5,949 bases of DNA, from positions 1 through 5,949 of the forward strand of contig CALERQ010000039.1 in the NCBI GenBank assembly GCA_937907305.1. Reading direction: 5' to 3'. Below, piece after piece: positions 1-5,949 of the stretch (the first letter of the stretch is position 1; each line of letters opens with the position of its first letter). The notes under the pieces are model-generated. The model was not told the origin of the DNA and searched no databases. It saw only the letters and a list, made by a program, of their open reading frames with translations. This DNA comes from an uncultured Clostridia bacterium. Lineage in GTDB: Bacteria; Bacillota; Clostridia; Oscillospirales; Ruminococcaceae. A program made the position numbers and the translations under genes.

Positions 1-37
1 GCCGGAACGGGCTGCGCCCGCCCCTCGGCTTCTTTTT
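1..37 (+). terminator. Possible intrinsic terminator of an upstream unit
   Basis: A GC-rich hairpin with stem CGGGC (8-12) and GCCCG (16-20) around a TGC loop is nested inside a second complementarity, GCCG (1-4) with CGGC (26-29). It is followed immediately by a T-rich stretch, TTCTTTTT (30-37). This resembles a rho-independent terminator with an interrupted stem. The window begins inside the structure, so the outer stem may continue upstream. Its presence would mean that whiA starts a new transcription unit here. Confidence 0.35.
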
Positions 38-109
38 GGGCCTTTTCCCATCTTGCTTGTTATAGGGGCCGGCTGTAAAAATGAACGCTGGCTGCGTTGC
101 CGTCCTTGA

Positions 110-145
110 CAGGCATCAGTCCGCCTTGCGTCGGACAAGAGCCTG
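110..145 (+). other. Nested stem-loop in the whiA leader
   Basis: Two 5-bp stems are stacked symmetrically. The outer stem pairs CAGGC (110-114) with GCCTG (141-145). The inner stem pairs GTCCG (119-123) with CGGAC (132-136). They are separated by a 4-by-4 internal loop (ATCA opposite AAGA), with an 8-nt apical loop. It could be an RNA leader structure or an operator-like inverted repeat upstream of whiA. No known riboswitch class is recognised, and a chance origin in GC-rich DNA is possible. Confidence 0.3.
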
Positions 146-225
146 CCTGCGGCCGTCCCTTGCCATCCCCCATTTTTCCTCGCCGTCCCCCCATAAAATC
201 CACCCCACCACCGGAGAATAACACC

Positions 226-1119
226 ATGCCCTCCTTTACCACCGCCGCCAAGGATGAGATCCTTTCCAATAAAGCTGTGCGCCAGCACTTTCCCAACCAG
301 CAGTCCTTTGGGCTGATGGTCTTTTCCCGCGAGTTTTCGGTGCCTAAAATGCAGATGCTGACCCGGGAGCGCCGGGCCGCCCAGTACTATTCCCAATTGG
401 TGCAGAGCGTCCGCCCCATGACCGGCACCGTCACCCTGCGGGAGGAAAAGCTCTCCACCGGTCAGCTGGCCTACCGTGTTACCGTGGATGACATGGCCGA
501 CCGCATCGACCTGTATAACCACTTCGCCATGCTTTACCCGGAGGGCGTCACCTTCGAGCTGCTGGGCGGCGATGAGGGCGCGGGCGCCTTTGTGGGCGGG
601 GTGTTCCTAGCCTGCGGCACCCTTTCCGATCCAGAGGTGAAGTACCACCTGGAATTCGCCATCCCCCGCGAGGAGCTGCTGATGATGTTCGTCGCCTTAT
701 TACAAGATGTCGGTTTCTCCCCACTTTTGACCCAGCGCCGCGGGCAGACCATCGTCTACCTGCACGATAGCACCCAGATCGAGGATCTGCTCACCTTCAT
801 GGGCTGTCCGCTCACCTCCATGGAGATCATGAACGCCAAGATCCTCAAGGAGCGCCGCAACGCCGCCAACCGCGCCAGCAACTGCGATACCGCCAATATG
901 GATAAGGTCGCCGGGGCGGCCGCCGGGCAGATCGCCGCCATCAATGCCGTTGGATTGGATTCCCTCCCGGAGGAGCTGCGGGCCCTGGCGGAGCTCCGCC
1001 TCCAGAACCCCTTTGATTCCCTGCGGGAGCTGGGCCAGAAGCTCACCCCGCCGCTTTCCCGCTCCGGTGTTAACCACCGGCTGGAAAAAATACTGGAGCT
1101 TGCCGCCCGAAAGGATTGA
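226..1119 (+). CDS. whiA: WhiA-family DNA-binding regulator
   Basis: The 297-residue product is WhiA, a cytoplasmic DNA-binding protein. In actinobacteria WhiA is a sporulation and cell-division transcription factor; in Firmicutes it is linked to cell division and chromosome segregation. The middle of the protein carries the degenerate LAGLIDADG-type segment of the family (AFVGGVFLACG, about residues 121-131, then DPEVKYHLEF). As usual for WhiA, the acidic nuclease residues are missing, so no homing endonuclease activity is expected. The family signature NRASNCDTAN lies at 215-224. The C-terminal helix-turn-helix domain spans about 236-294, with LPEELRALAELR and the recognition-helix motif SRSGVNHR (278-285). 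The length is near the family norm of about 300-316. The ATG at 226 is chosen because GGAG (213-216) precedes it by 9 nt and the protein begins in normal WhiA fashion. The frame is open back to an ATG at 97, but that 43-residue extension is proline-rich, lacks an SD and looks non-coding. The next gene starts 4 nt after the stop. Confidence 0.96.
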   Translation: MPSFTTAAKDEILSNKAVRQHFPNQQSFGLMVFSREFSVPKMQMLTRERRAAQYYSQLVQSVRPMTGTVTLREEKLSTGQLAYRVTVDDMADRIDLYNHFAMLYPEGVTFELLGGDEGAGAFVGGVFLACGTLSDPEVKYHLEFAIPREELLMMFVALLQDVGFSPLLTQRRGQTIVYLHDSTQIEDLLTFMGCPLTSMEIMNAKILKERRNAANRASNCDTANMDKVAGAAAGQIAAINAVGLDSLPEELRALAELRLQNPFDSLRELGQKLTPPLSRSGVNHRLEKILELAARKD

Positions 1120-1123
1120 CCGC

Positions 1124-1702
1124 ATGAAAAGTTATCCCACCCTGCCGCAGGGTTACCTCCCATACGCCTCCATCGATCTGCTCCACAACAAAAAGCAGTT
1201 CTGGATCGTCAATGGCCTTTCTATCGCCCTTTGCGTTTTAATGCTCATCCCGCCCTTTCTGTGGGGCTACTCCCTGCTCGATTTTGGCGGCGATGGCTTG
1301 CTGTCCGCTTTCTTTCTCCGTACGGGGGTCGCCCTTGTGGGGCTGCTTGCTTACATCGCCCTGCACGAGCTGACCCACGGCATCGTCATGATGGCGTGCG
1401 GCGCCCGTGTCCACTACGGCTACAAGGTCGCCTATGCCTATGCCGGCAGCTACGCCTACTTCACCCGCTCCGCTTATATCGTCATCGCGCTGGCTCCGGT
1501 GGTGGTGTGGGGCATTGTCTTTGCGGTGCTTACCGCCTGCCTGCCGGAGCGCTGGTTCTGGGTGGTGTGGCTGTGGCAGCTGATGAATGTCAGCGGTGCC
1601 GCCGGGGATTTTTACTGCTCTATTCGTATCCTGCGCGCCCCGCGGGGTACCCTGGTACAGGATACCGGTACCGCCATGACCTTCTACCATAATCCCAACT
1701 GA
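1124..1702 (+). CDS. DUF3267-type membrane protein, putative zinc metalloprotease
   Basis: This is a 192-residue integral membrane protein. A short cytoplasmic-looking N-terminus precedes a hydrophobic segment at about 26-48. A second segment (about 62-92) carries the zinc-binding motif HELTHG with H81, E82 and H85. Further hydrophobic segments lie at about 118-140 and 144-158. Just after the last one, N155 and D162 (NVSGAAGDFY) resemble the N...D third-ligand motif of site-2-protease-like (M50) intramembrane peptidases. The layout fits DUF3267, a family annotated as putative zincin peptidases; no substrate is known. The stretch 98-118 is strikingly rich in tyrosine and alanine, which resembles the tyrosine-bearing segment of that family. 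The start at 1124 is supported by AAAGGA (1110-1115), 8 nt upstream and inside the whiA tail, and by the 4-nt gap after whiA, which imply co-transcription and probably coupled translation. An alternative is a membrane protein that keeps the fold but is not catalytic. Family assignment is fairly secure; protease activity is inference. Confidence 0.85.
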   Translation: MKSYPTLPQGYLPYASIDLLHNKKQFWIVNGLSIALCVLMLIPPFLWGYSLLDFGGDGLLSAFFLRTGVALVGLLAYIALHELTHGIVMMACGARVHYGYKVAYAYAGSYAYFTRSAYIVIALAPVVVWGIVFAVLTACLPERWFWVVWLWQLMNVSGAAGDFYCSIRILRAPRGTLVQDTGTAMTFYHNPN

Positions 1703-1711
1703 CCGCCCTCA

Positions 1712-1813
1712 GCCGCGGCCCCGCCTAAAACGGCGCTTCGCCGCCGTTTTACGGGACGCCCCTCCCGGGGCGTCCCGCCTGCCGGCCTTCGGCCGGCGCG
1801 GCGGGGCCGCGGC
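1712..1813. repeat. 102-bp cloverleaf-forming palindromic element
   Basis: A perfect 14-bp inverted repeat (1712-1725 with 1800-1813) encloses three hairpins in series. Hairpin 1 (1726-1751) has a 9-bp stem TAAAACGGC/GCCGTTTTA, extendable by one G-C pair. Hairpin 2 (1752-1777) has an 11-bp stem, CGGGACGCCCC with GGGGCGTCCCG, and a TCCC loop. Hairpin 3 (1781-1797) has a 7-bp stem, GCCGGCC with GGCCGGC, and a TTC loop. The outer stem, hairpin 1 and hairpin 2 abut with no unpaired base, only CCT precedes hairpin 3 and only GC follows it, so either strand can form a compact four-way junction. Such economy suggests a selected or mobile-derived unit, for example a REP/MITE-like dispersed intergenic palindrome or a structured RNA, rather than chance. 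It has no coding capacity that I can support and no obvious target-site duplication. Confidence 0.75.
1726..1751. terminator. Possible bidirectional terminator (hairpin 1 of the element)
   Basis: The stem has a GC core (CGGCG with CGCCG) flanked by AAAA on the left and TTTT on the right, the layout of a small bidirectional rho-independent terminator. The U-tract is only four bases and is partly paired in the stem. Termination downstream of the membrane-protein gene is therefore plausible but probably incomplete. No independent dnaE promoter is visible after it, which argues for read-through. Confidence 0.3.
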
Positions 1814-1838
1814 CCCCGGGCTTTCCCTAAATCCCGCC

Positions 1839-1845
1839 AAGGAGG
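1839..1845 (+). promoter_or_regulatory. Ribosome binding site of dnaE with a downstream complement
   Basis: AAGGAGG lies 7 nt before the dnaE ATG at 1853 and fixes that start. The bases AGGAGGC (1840-1846) are perfectly complementary to GCCTCCT at 1893-1899, inside codons 14-16 of dnaE. The ribosome binding site and start codon could therefore be held in a long-loop hairpin. The pairing is visible; any regulatory effect is inference. Confidence 0.8.
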
Positions 1846-1852
1846 CACCCCC

Positions 1853-4800
1853 ATGACCGATTTTGTCCATCTGCACATCCACAGCGAATACAGCCTCCTC
1901 GATGGCGCCTGCCGCATCAAGGGGCTGGTTCAGCGCGCCAAGGCCCTGGGCCAGTCCGCCATCGCCATCACCGATCACGGTGTCATGTACGGCGTCATCG
2001 ATTTCTACAAAGAGTGCAAAAAGGAGGGCATCCGCCCCATCATCGGCTGCGAGGTCTATGTGGCTCCCCGCTCCCGGTTCGATAAGGTCTACCGGCTGGA
2101 TTCCTCCCCCTACCACCTCATCCTGCTGTGCAAAAATGAGGTGGGTTACCGCAATCTCATCTACATGGTCTCCCGCGGCTTCACCGAGGGCTTTTACAAT
2201 AAGCCCCGCATCGACCGCGAGCTGTTAAAGGACCACCACGAGGGCCTCATCTGCCTTTCCGCGTGCCTGGCGGGCGAAGTGCCCCGGGCGCTGGAAGCCG
2301 GCGATTACCAAAAGGCCCGGGAGGCCGCCGCCTGGTACCGCGATCTCTTCGGCCCGGAAAATTACTACATCGAGCTGCAGGACCACGGCATCCCGGAACA
2401 GCGTCAGATCCTTCCGGATCTCATCCGTCTGGCCGGGGAGCTCGGCGTGGGGGTGGTGGCCACCAATGACGCCCACTACCTCGAAAAAGAGGACAGCCGC
2501 ATGCAGTTTTTGCTCACCTGCATCCAGACCGGCCACACCGTCAATGATGAGCAGACGCTGGAATTCCCCACCCAGGAGTTTTATGTCAAAAGCGGGGATG
2601 AGATGGCCGAGCTTTTCCGCAATGTGCCGGAAGCTCTCTCCAATACCGTCAAGATCGCCGAGCAGTGCAATGTCGAGTTTGAGTTCGGCCACACCAAGCT
2701 GCCTTTGTTCAATGCCCCCAATGGCGAGGATAACGAAAGCTATTTCCGCCGCATGTGCCACGAGGGTCTGCTGCGCCACTACGGCGAAAACCCGCCCCAG
2801 GAATACCGCGACCGGCTGGAGTATGAGCTTTCCACCATCAGCCGTATGGGCTATGTGGAATACTACCTCATCGTCCACGATTTCATCCACTACGCCAAAA
2901 GCCACGGCATCCCGGTCGGACCGGGGCGCGGCTCCGGCGCGGGCAGCATTGCCGCCTACTGCATCGGCATCACCAATATCGACCCCATGAAGTACAATCT
3001 CCTGTTCGAGCGCTTCCTCAATCCCGAGCGTGTTTCCATGCCGGATTTTGATGTGGATTTCTGCTACGAGCGCCGGCCGGAGGTCATCGATTATGTCGTC
3101 CGAAAATACGGCGCCGACCATGTGGCCCAGATCGTCACCTTCGGTACCATGCTGGCCCGGGGCGCCGTGCGGGATGTCGGCCGGGCCATGGGCCTTGCCT
3201 ACCCCCAGGTGGATGCCGTCGCCAAGCTCATCCCCAATGAGCTGCACATGACCATCGATAAGGCCCTGGAGGCCAACAGCGAGCTGCGGGCCATGTGCCA
3301 AAGCGATCCCCAGGTGGCGGAGCTCATCGAAACCGCCAAAAAGGTGGAGGGCTTCCCCCGGCACGCCTCCACCCACGCCGCCGGCGTGGTCATCACCCGG
3401 GATACCGTTGATAGCTATGTGCCGCTGGCCAAAAACGATGAATCCATCGTCACCCAGTTCACCATGACCACCCTGGAGGAGCTGGGCCTGCTTAAGATGG
3501 ACTTTCTGGGCCTGCGCAATCTTACCGTCATCGCCGATGCCGAGCGGATGATCCGCCGCCGGGAACCGGATTTTTCAATGGACAAGCTGCCCGATGATGA
3601 CCCCGCGGTCTACGAGATGCTCTCCCGCGGCGATTCCTCCGGGGTGTTCCAGCTGGAATCGGGCGGCATGCGCCAGATGCTCACCCAGCTGCGCCCCCAG
3701 TCCATCGAAGATCTCACCGCCGCCATTTCGCTGTACCGCCCCGGCCCCATGGATTCCATCCCCCAGTATGTCCGCAATAAGCAGAATCCCGCCGCCGTCC
3801 GGTACAAGACCCCGCTGCTGGAGCCCATTCTGGGCGTCACCTACGGCTGCATCGTCTATCAGGAGCAGGTCATGCAGATCTGCCGCGAGCTGGCCGGTTA
3901 CAGCTACGGTCAGGCCGATCTTGTCCGCCGCGCCATGAGCAAGAAAAAAGCCGATGTCATGGAAAAGGAGCGCGGGCACTTCATCACCGGCTGCGCCGCC
4001 AATGGCATCTCCGAGGCCGTTGCCAACAGTATCTTTGATGAGATGAGCAGCTTCGCGGCCTACGCCTTCAATAAATCCCACGCCGCCTGCTACGCCGTGG
4101 TGGCCTACCAGACCGCCTATCTCAAGCGGCACTACCCCCGGGAATACATGGCGGCCCTGATGACCAGCGTGCTGGATTCCACCGCCAAGCTCATGGAATA
4201 CATCGAGGAATGCGCCCGGCTGGAGATCCCGGTGCTGCCCCCCGATATCAACCAGAGCGATATGGTCTTTACCGTCACGCCGCAGGGCATCCGGTTCGGC
4301 CTTCTGGCCATCAAGAATATGGGCCGCAGCGTCATCGAAGATATTCTGAAAGAGCGGGAGCTGGATGGCCCCTTCACCGATTTTGTGGAGTTCTGCCGCC
4401 GCACCTCGGCCGGCGATCTCAACCGCCGCGGGGTGGAAAGTCTCATCAAGTGCGGGGCCCTGGACCACCTGGGCGCCAACCGCCGGGAGATGATGGAAAA
4501 CTACGGCCCCTTGGCCGATGCCATCGCGGAAGAAAGCCGCTACCTTTCCGGCGGGCAGCTGTCCCTCTTTGGGGAGGGCGGCGCCACCGCTGATTACAAG
4601 CTTTCCTCCCGGGAAGAATACCCCCATGCCGAGCTGCTGGCCTACGAAAAGGAAGTCACCGGCATGTACCTTTCCGGCCACCCCATGAGCCAGTACCTGC
4701 CCCTTTACGACCGTTATCAGGCGGTGCGCATCGGCCGGCTGCAAAGCGCCGAGACCAACGCCCCCTACGATAATGCCTGGGTCGATATTTTCGGCATCCT

Positions 4801-5377
4801 GGCCGATAAAAAGATGCGGACCACCAAGCGGGGGGATATCCTGGCCCTGCTGACGGTGGAGGACATGACCGGCAGCATGGAGGTCATGTGCTTTGGCCGG
4901 GTCTACTCCCAGGTCAGCGCCAAACTGGTGCCGGGCGAACCGCTGTTTTTCCGGGGCCGGGTCTCGGTGCGGGAGGAGGACGACACCAAGATCGTGCTGG
5001 AACGGGTCTTTACCATCGAGGAGCGCCAGAGCGCCCCGCCCCCCCGCCCGCCGCAGAGCCGGGAAAAGGGCGGCAGCGGTGCCGCCAAATCCGCGGCCGA
5101 ACGCCCCCAAAAGGGCGGCAGGCTGCTCATCCGGGTACCAAAAGCCGAGGGAGAACAGTGGGAAAAGCTGCGGCTGCTGTTTTCCATTTTCGAAGGGGAG
5201 ATCCCCCTGCTGGTGCGGGCCGCCGATACCGGCCGCCTGCTGAAGGCGGGAGAGGAATATAATACCGATGCCAACCCGGTGCTGCTGGGCGAGCTGAGAC
5301 GGGTGCTGGGCCAGGAGAATGTAGCCCTGCTCCCGCCGGAGGCTCCCAAGGCCCTGCCGGAACCGGCTTTGCAGTAA
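1853..5377 (+). CDS. dnaE: DNA polymerase III subunit alpha (DnaE)
   Basis: This is the catalytic alpha subunit of a bacterial C-family DNA polymerase, acting at the replication fork. At 1174 residues it is full length. The N-terminal PHP domain (about 1-280) keeps all metal-site positions: H8, H10, D17, H42, E67, H88, C138, D206 and H208. The polymerase core shows GPGRGSGAGS (356-365), the catalytic motif PDFDVDF with D400 and D402 (397-403), RHASTHAAG (503-511), and the third catalytic aspartate D550 in KMDFLGLRN. A helix-hairpin-helix region (roughly 860-890) precedes a canonical beta-clamp-binding peptide, QLSLF (902-906). An OB-fold follows (about 977-1057). A charged, Pro/Gly/Ala-rich linker (1058-1090) leads to a C-terminal domain (1091-1174), which in this family contacts the clamp loader. 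Firmicutes usually also carry PolC, with DnaE extending primers before hand-off; whether that holds here cannot be seen. There is no inteins, frameshift or split. pfkA follows after 23 nt, implying one operon. Confidence 0.98.
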   Translation: MTDFVHLHIHSEYSLLDGACRIKGLVQRAKALGQSAIAITDHGVMYGVIDFYKECKKEGIRPIIGCEVYVAPRSRFDKVYRLDSSPYHLILLCKNEVGYRNLIYMVSRGFTEGFYNKPRIDRELLKDHHEGLICLSACLAGEVPRALEAGDYQKAREAAAWYRDLFGPENYYIELQDHGIPEQRQILPDLIRLAGELGVGVVATNDAHYLEKEDSRMQFLLTCIQTGHTVNDEQTLEFPTQEFYVKSGDEMAELFRNVPEALSNTVKIAEQCNVEFEFGHTKLPLFNAPNGEDNESYFRRMCHEGLLRHYGENPPQEYRDRLEYELSTISRMGYVEYYLIVHDFIHYAKSHGIPVGPGRGSGAGSIAAYCIGITNIDPMKYNLLFERFLNPERVSMPDFDVDFCYERRPEVIDYVVRKYGADHVAQIVTFGTMLARGAVRDVGRAMGLAYPQVDAVAKLIPNELHMTIDKALEANSELRAMCQSDPQVAELIETAKKVEGFPRHASTHAAGVVITRDTVDSYVPLAKNDESIVTQFTMTTLEELGLLKMDFLGLRNLTVIADAERMIRRREPDFSMDKLPDDDPAVYEMLSRGDSSGVFQLESGGMRQMLTQLRPQSIEDLTAAISLYRPGPMDSIPQYVRNKQNPAAVRYKTPLLEPILGVTYGCIVYQEQVMQICRELAGYSYGQADLVRRAMSKKKADVMEKERGHFITGCAANGISEAVANSIFDEMSSFAAYAFNKSHAACYAVVAYQTAYLKRHYPREYMAALMTSVLDSTAKLMEYIEECARLEIPVLPPDINQSDMVFTVTPQGIRFGLLAIKNMGRSVIEDILKERELDGPFTDFVEFCRRTSAGDLNRRGVESLIKCGALDHLGANRREMMENYGPLADAIAEESRYLSGGQLSLFGEGGATADYKLSSREEYPHAELLAYEKEVTGMYLSGHPMSQYLPLYDRYQAVRIGRLQSAETNAPYDNAWVDIFGILADKKMRTTKRGDILALLTVEDMTGSMEVMCFGRVYSQVSAKLVPGEPLFFRGRVSVREEDDTKIVLERVFTIEERQSAPPPRPPQSREKGGSGAAKSAAERPQKGGRLLIRVPKAEGEQWEKLRLLFSIFEGEIPLLVRAADTGRLLKAGEEYNTDANPVLLGELRRVLGQENVALLPPEAPKALPEPALQ

Positions 5378-5386
5378 GCCAACCAA

Positions 5387-5393
5387 AAGGAGG
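5387..5393 (+). promoter_or_regulatory. Strong ribosome binding site of pfkA
   Basis: AAGGAGG lies 7 nt before the ATG at 5401, an almost ideal Shine-Dalgarno sequence within the 23-nt gap after the dnaE stop. There is no room for a full promoter or terminator in the gap. pfkA is therefore expected to be translated efficiently from the dnaE transcript, unless a promoter lies inside the end of dnaE. Confidence 0.85.
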
Positions 5394-5400
5394 AAATAAC

Positions 5401-5949
5401 ATGAGCGAAACCAAGAAGAAAACCTTTGCAGTACTCACCAGCGGCGGCGATGCCCCCGGCATGAATGCCGCGGTCCGCAGCGTGGTACGCACCGCCCTGC
5501 ACAAGGGCCACAGCGTTTATGGCATTTTCCATGGATACGAGGGCCTGATGGAAGACCGCATGGATGAAATGCAGGAGCGCTCCGTCAGCAATATCATCAA
5601 CCGGGGCGGCACCATCCTGTATACCGCCCGCAGCAAGGAATTCATGACCGAGGAGGGCCAGAAAAAGGCGGCGGCCATCCTGCGTTCCCGCGGGATCGAC
5701 GGCCTGGTGGTCATTGGCGGCGATGGCTCCTTCCGCGGCGCCCAGAAGCTCTCGGCCCTGGGCATTCCCACCATCGGCATCCCCGGCACCATCGATAACG
5801 ACATCGCCTCCACCGAGTATACCATCGGCTTTGATACCGCCCTGAATACCGCCGTGGAAAGCATCGATAAGCTGCGGGATACCTCCCAGTCTCACGACCG
5901 CTGCTCCGTGGTGGAGGTCATGGGCCGCAATGCCGGCCATCTCGCCCTG
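5401..5949 (+). CDS. pfkA: ATP-dependent 6-phosphofructokinase (3' truncated by window)
   Basis: The first 183 codons are present and the frame is open at the window edge; full-length PfkA is about 320-360 residues. The enzyme phosphorylates fructose 6-phosphate to fructose 1,6-bisphosphate, the committed step of glycolysis, in the cytoplasm as a tetramer. The N-terminus has the nucleotide-binding loop TSGGDAPGMN (13-22). GGDGS (106-110) carries glycine at the position equivalent to E. coli G104, and PGTIDND (128-134) carries G129, equivalent to G124. Both glycines mark the ATP-using form; pyrophosphate-dependent enzymes have Asp and Lys there. D132 is the catalytic base equivalent and D134 a metal-site residue. 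MGRNAGH (174-180) is the substrate-binding motif. The start at 5401 is fixed by the strong SD. Allosteric behaviour cannot be judged from this fragment. Confidence 0.97.
   Translation, partial: MSETKKKTFAVLTSGGDAPGMNAAVRSVVRTALHKGHSVYGIFHGYEGLMEDRMDEMQERSVSNIINRGGTILYTARSKEFMTEEGQKKAAAILRSRGIDGLVVIGGDGSFRGAQKLSALGIPTIGIPGTIDNDIASTEYTIGFDTALNTAVESIDKLRDTSQSHDRCSVVEVMGRNAGHLAL

Larger units (their letters stand above)
1..225. other. Non-coding leader region upstream of whiA
   Basis: I see no credible gene here. All three forward frames entering from the left edge close early (stops near 61, 76 and 107), so at most the last codons of an upstream gene could be present, and none of the three tails is recognisable. 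The region holds a possible terminator at its left end and a nested stem-loop at 110-145. A TTGACA hexamer lies at 106-111, but no -10 box follows at the right distance. A TAAAAT at 194-199 could be a -10 box for whiA, but it lacks a matching -35, and TTGCTT (53-58) with TAAAAA (76-81) at 17-bp spacing is another weak pair. None is good enough to call a promoter. In many Firmicutes whiA directly follows rapZ and yvcK; no end of yvcK is recognisable in these 225 bases. Confidence 0.6.

Noticed and set aside
106..136. TTGACA at 106-111 as a whiA promoter -35 box
   Set aside because: No TATAAT-like hexamer occurs 16-18 bp downstream; the sequence there is GC-rich.
97..225. N-terminal extension of whiA from an upstream in-frame ATG at 97
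   Set aside because: The 43 added residues are proline-rich and unlike WhiA, there is no SD before 97, and the ATG at 226 has a well-placed GGAG.
580..660. LAGLIDADG-like segment in WhiA as a homing endonuclease
   Set aside because: The segment is the known degenerate LAGLIDADG fold of WhiA, lacking the catalytic acidic residues, and is joined to the WhiA helix-turn-helix domain.
1626..1675. Small inverted repeats in the membrane-protein gene (GTATCCTG with CAGGATAC, and two GGTACC sites)
   Set aside because: They are short, lie inside conserved coding sequence and have no arrangement suggesting recombination or regulation.
1712..1813. tRNA gene suggested by the cloverleaf shape
   Set aside because: Stem lengths and loops do not match a tRNA: the outer stem is 14 bp and there is no TTCGANNC T-loop, anticodon arm or CCA end.
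5039..5045. A run of seven C residues in the DnaE linker as a programmed frameshift site
   Set aside because: Shifted frames give only unrecognisable basic, proline-rich tails, no stimulatory structure is evident, and the run simply encodes a proline-rich linker. The normal frame continues into a conserved C-terminal domain.
3575..5386. A 603-codon open frame on the minus strand antisense to dnaE, and a 383-codon one at 2225-3376
   Set aside because: They lie fully opposite well-conserved DnaE motifs, have Gly/His/Asp-rich compositions typical of antisense translation of GC-rich genes, and show no recognisable domain.

Overview
The window reads as one stretch of a GC-rich Clostridia-type (Firmicutes) chromosome, with every recognisable gene on the + strand. 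The order whiA, then dnaE, then pfkA is a familiar Firmicutes arrangement. Together with the GC-rich third codon positions and strong AAGGAGG-type ribosome binding sites, it suggests a high-GC gut-type member of the Oscillospiraceae/Ruminococcaceae. That placement is inferred from gene order and sequence style, not from a database comparison.

Layout. Bases 1-225 hold no convincing gene; they contain a possible terminator of an upstream unit and a small nested stem-loop in the leader of whiA. whiA (226-1119) encodes a WhiA-family DNA-binding regulator. Four bases after its stop begins a 192-residue integral membrane protein (1124-1702) with a HELTH zinc motif, of the DUF3267 putative-zincin type. 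The 150-bp gap 1703-1852 is almost filled by a strikingly symmetrical 102-bp palindromic element (1712-1813): a perfect 14-bp outer stem closes three consecutive hairpins, so a single strand can fold as a cloverleaf. dnaE (1853-5377) encodes a complete DNA polymerase III alpha subunit with PHP, polymerase, clamp-binding, OB-fold and C-terminal domains. After 23 bp, pfkA (5401 to the window end) encodes an ATP-type 6-phosphofructokinase, cut off by the window edge at residue 183.

How the genes fit together. whiA and the membrane protein are almost certainly co-transcribed, as are dnaE and pfkA. No promoter is evident in front of dnaE, so transcription may run through the palindromic element, which could also terminate or process the transcript. 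Functionally the block joins a cell-cycle-linked regulator, a putative membrane metalloprotease, a replicative polymerase and a glycolytic control enzyme. I found no mobile element, CRISPR array, tRNA, rRNA or defence system. The items most worth following up are the cloverleaf element, the uncharacterised membrane zincin between whiA and dnaE, and the fully intact PHP metal site of DnaE. I saw no clear evidence of a wholly new biological system.
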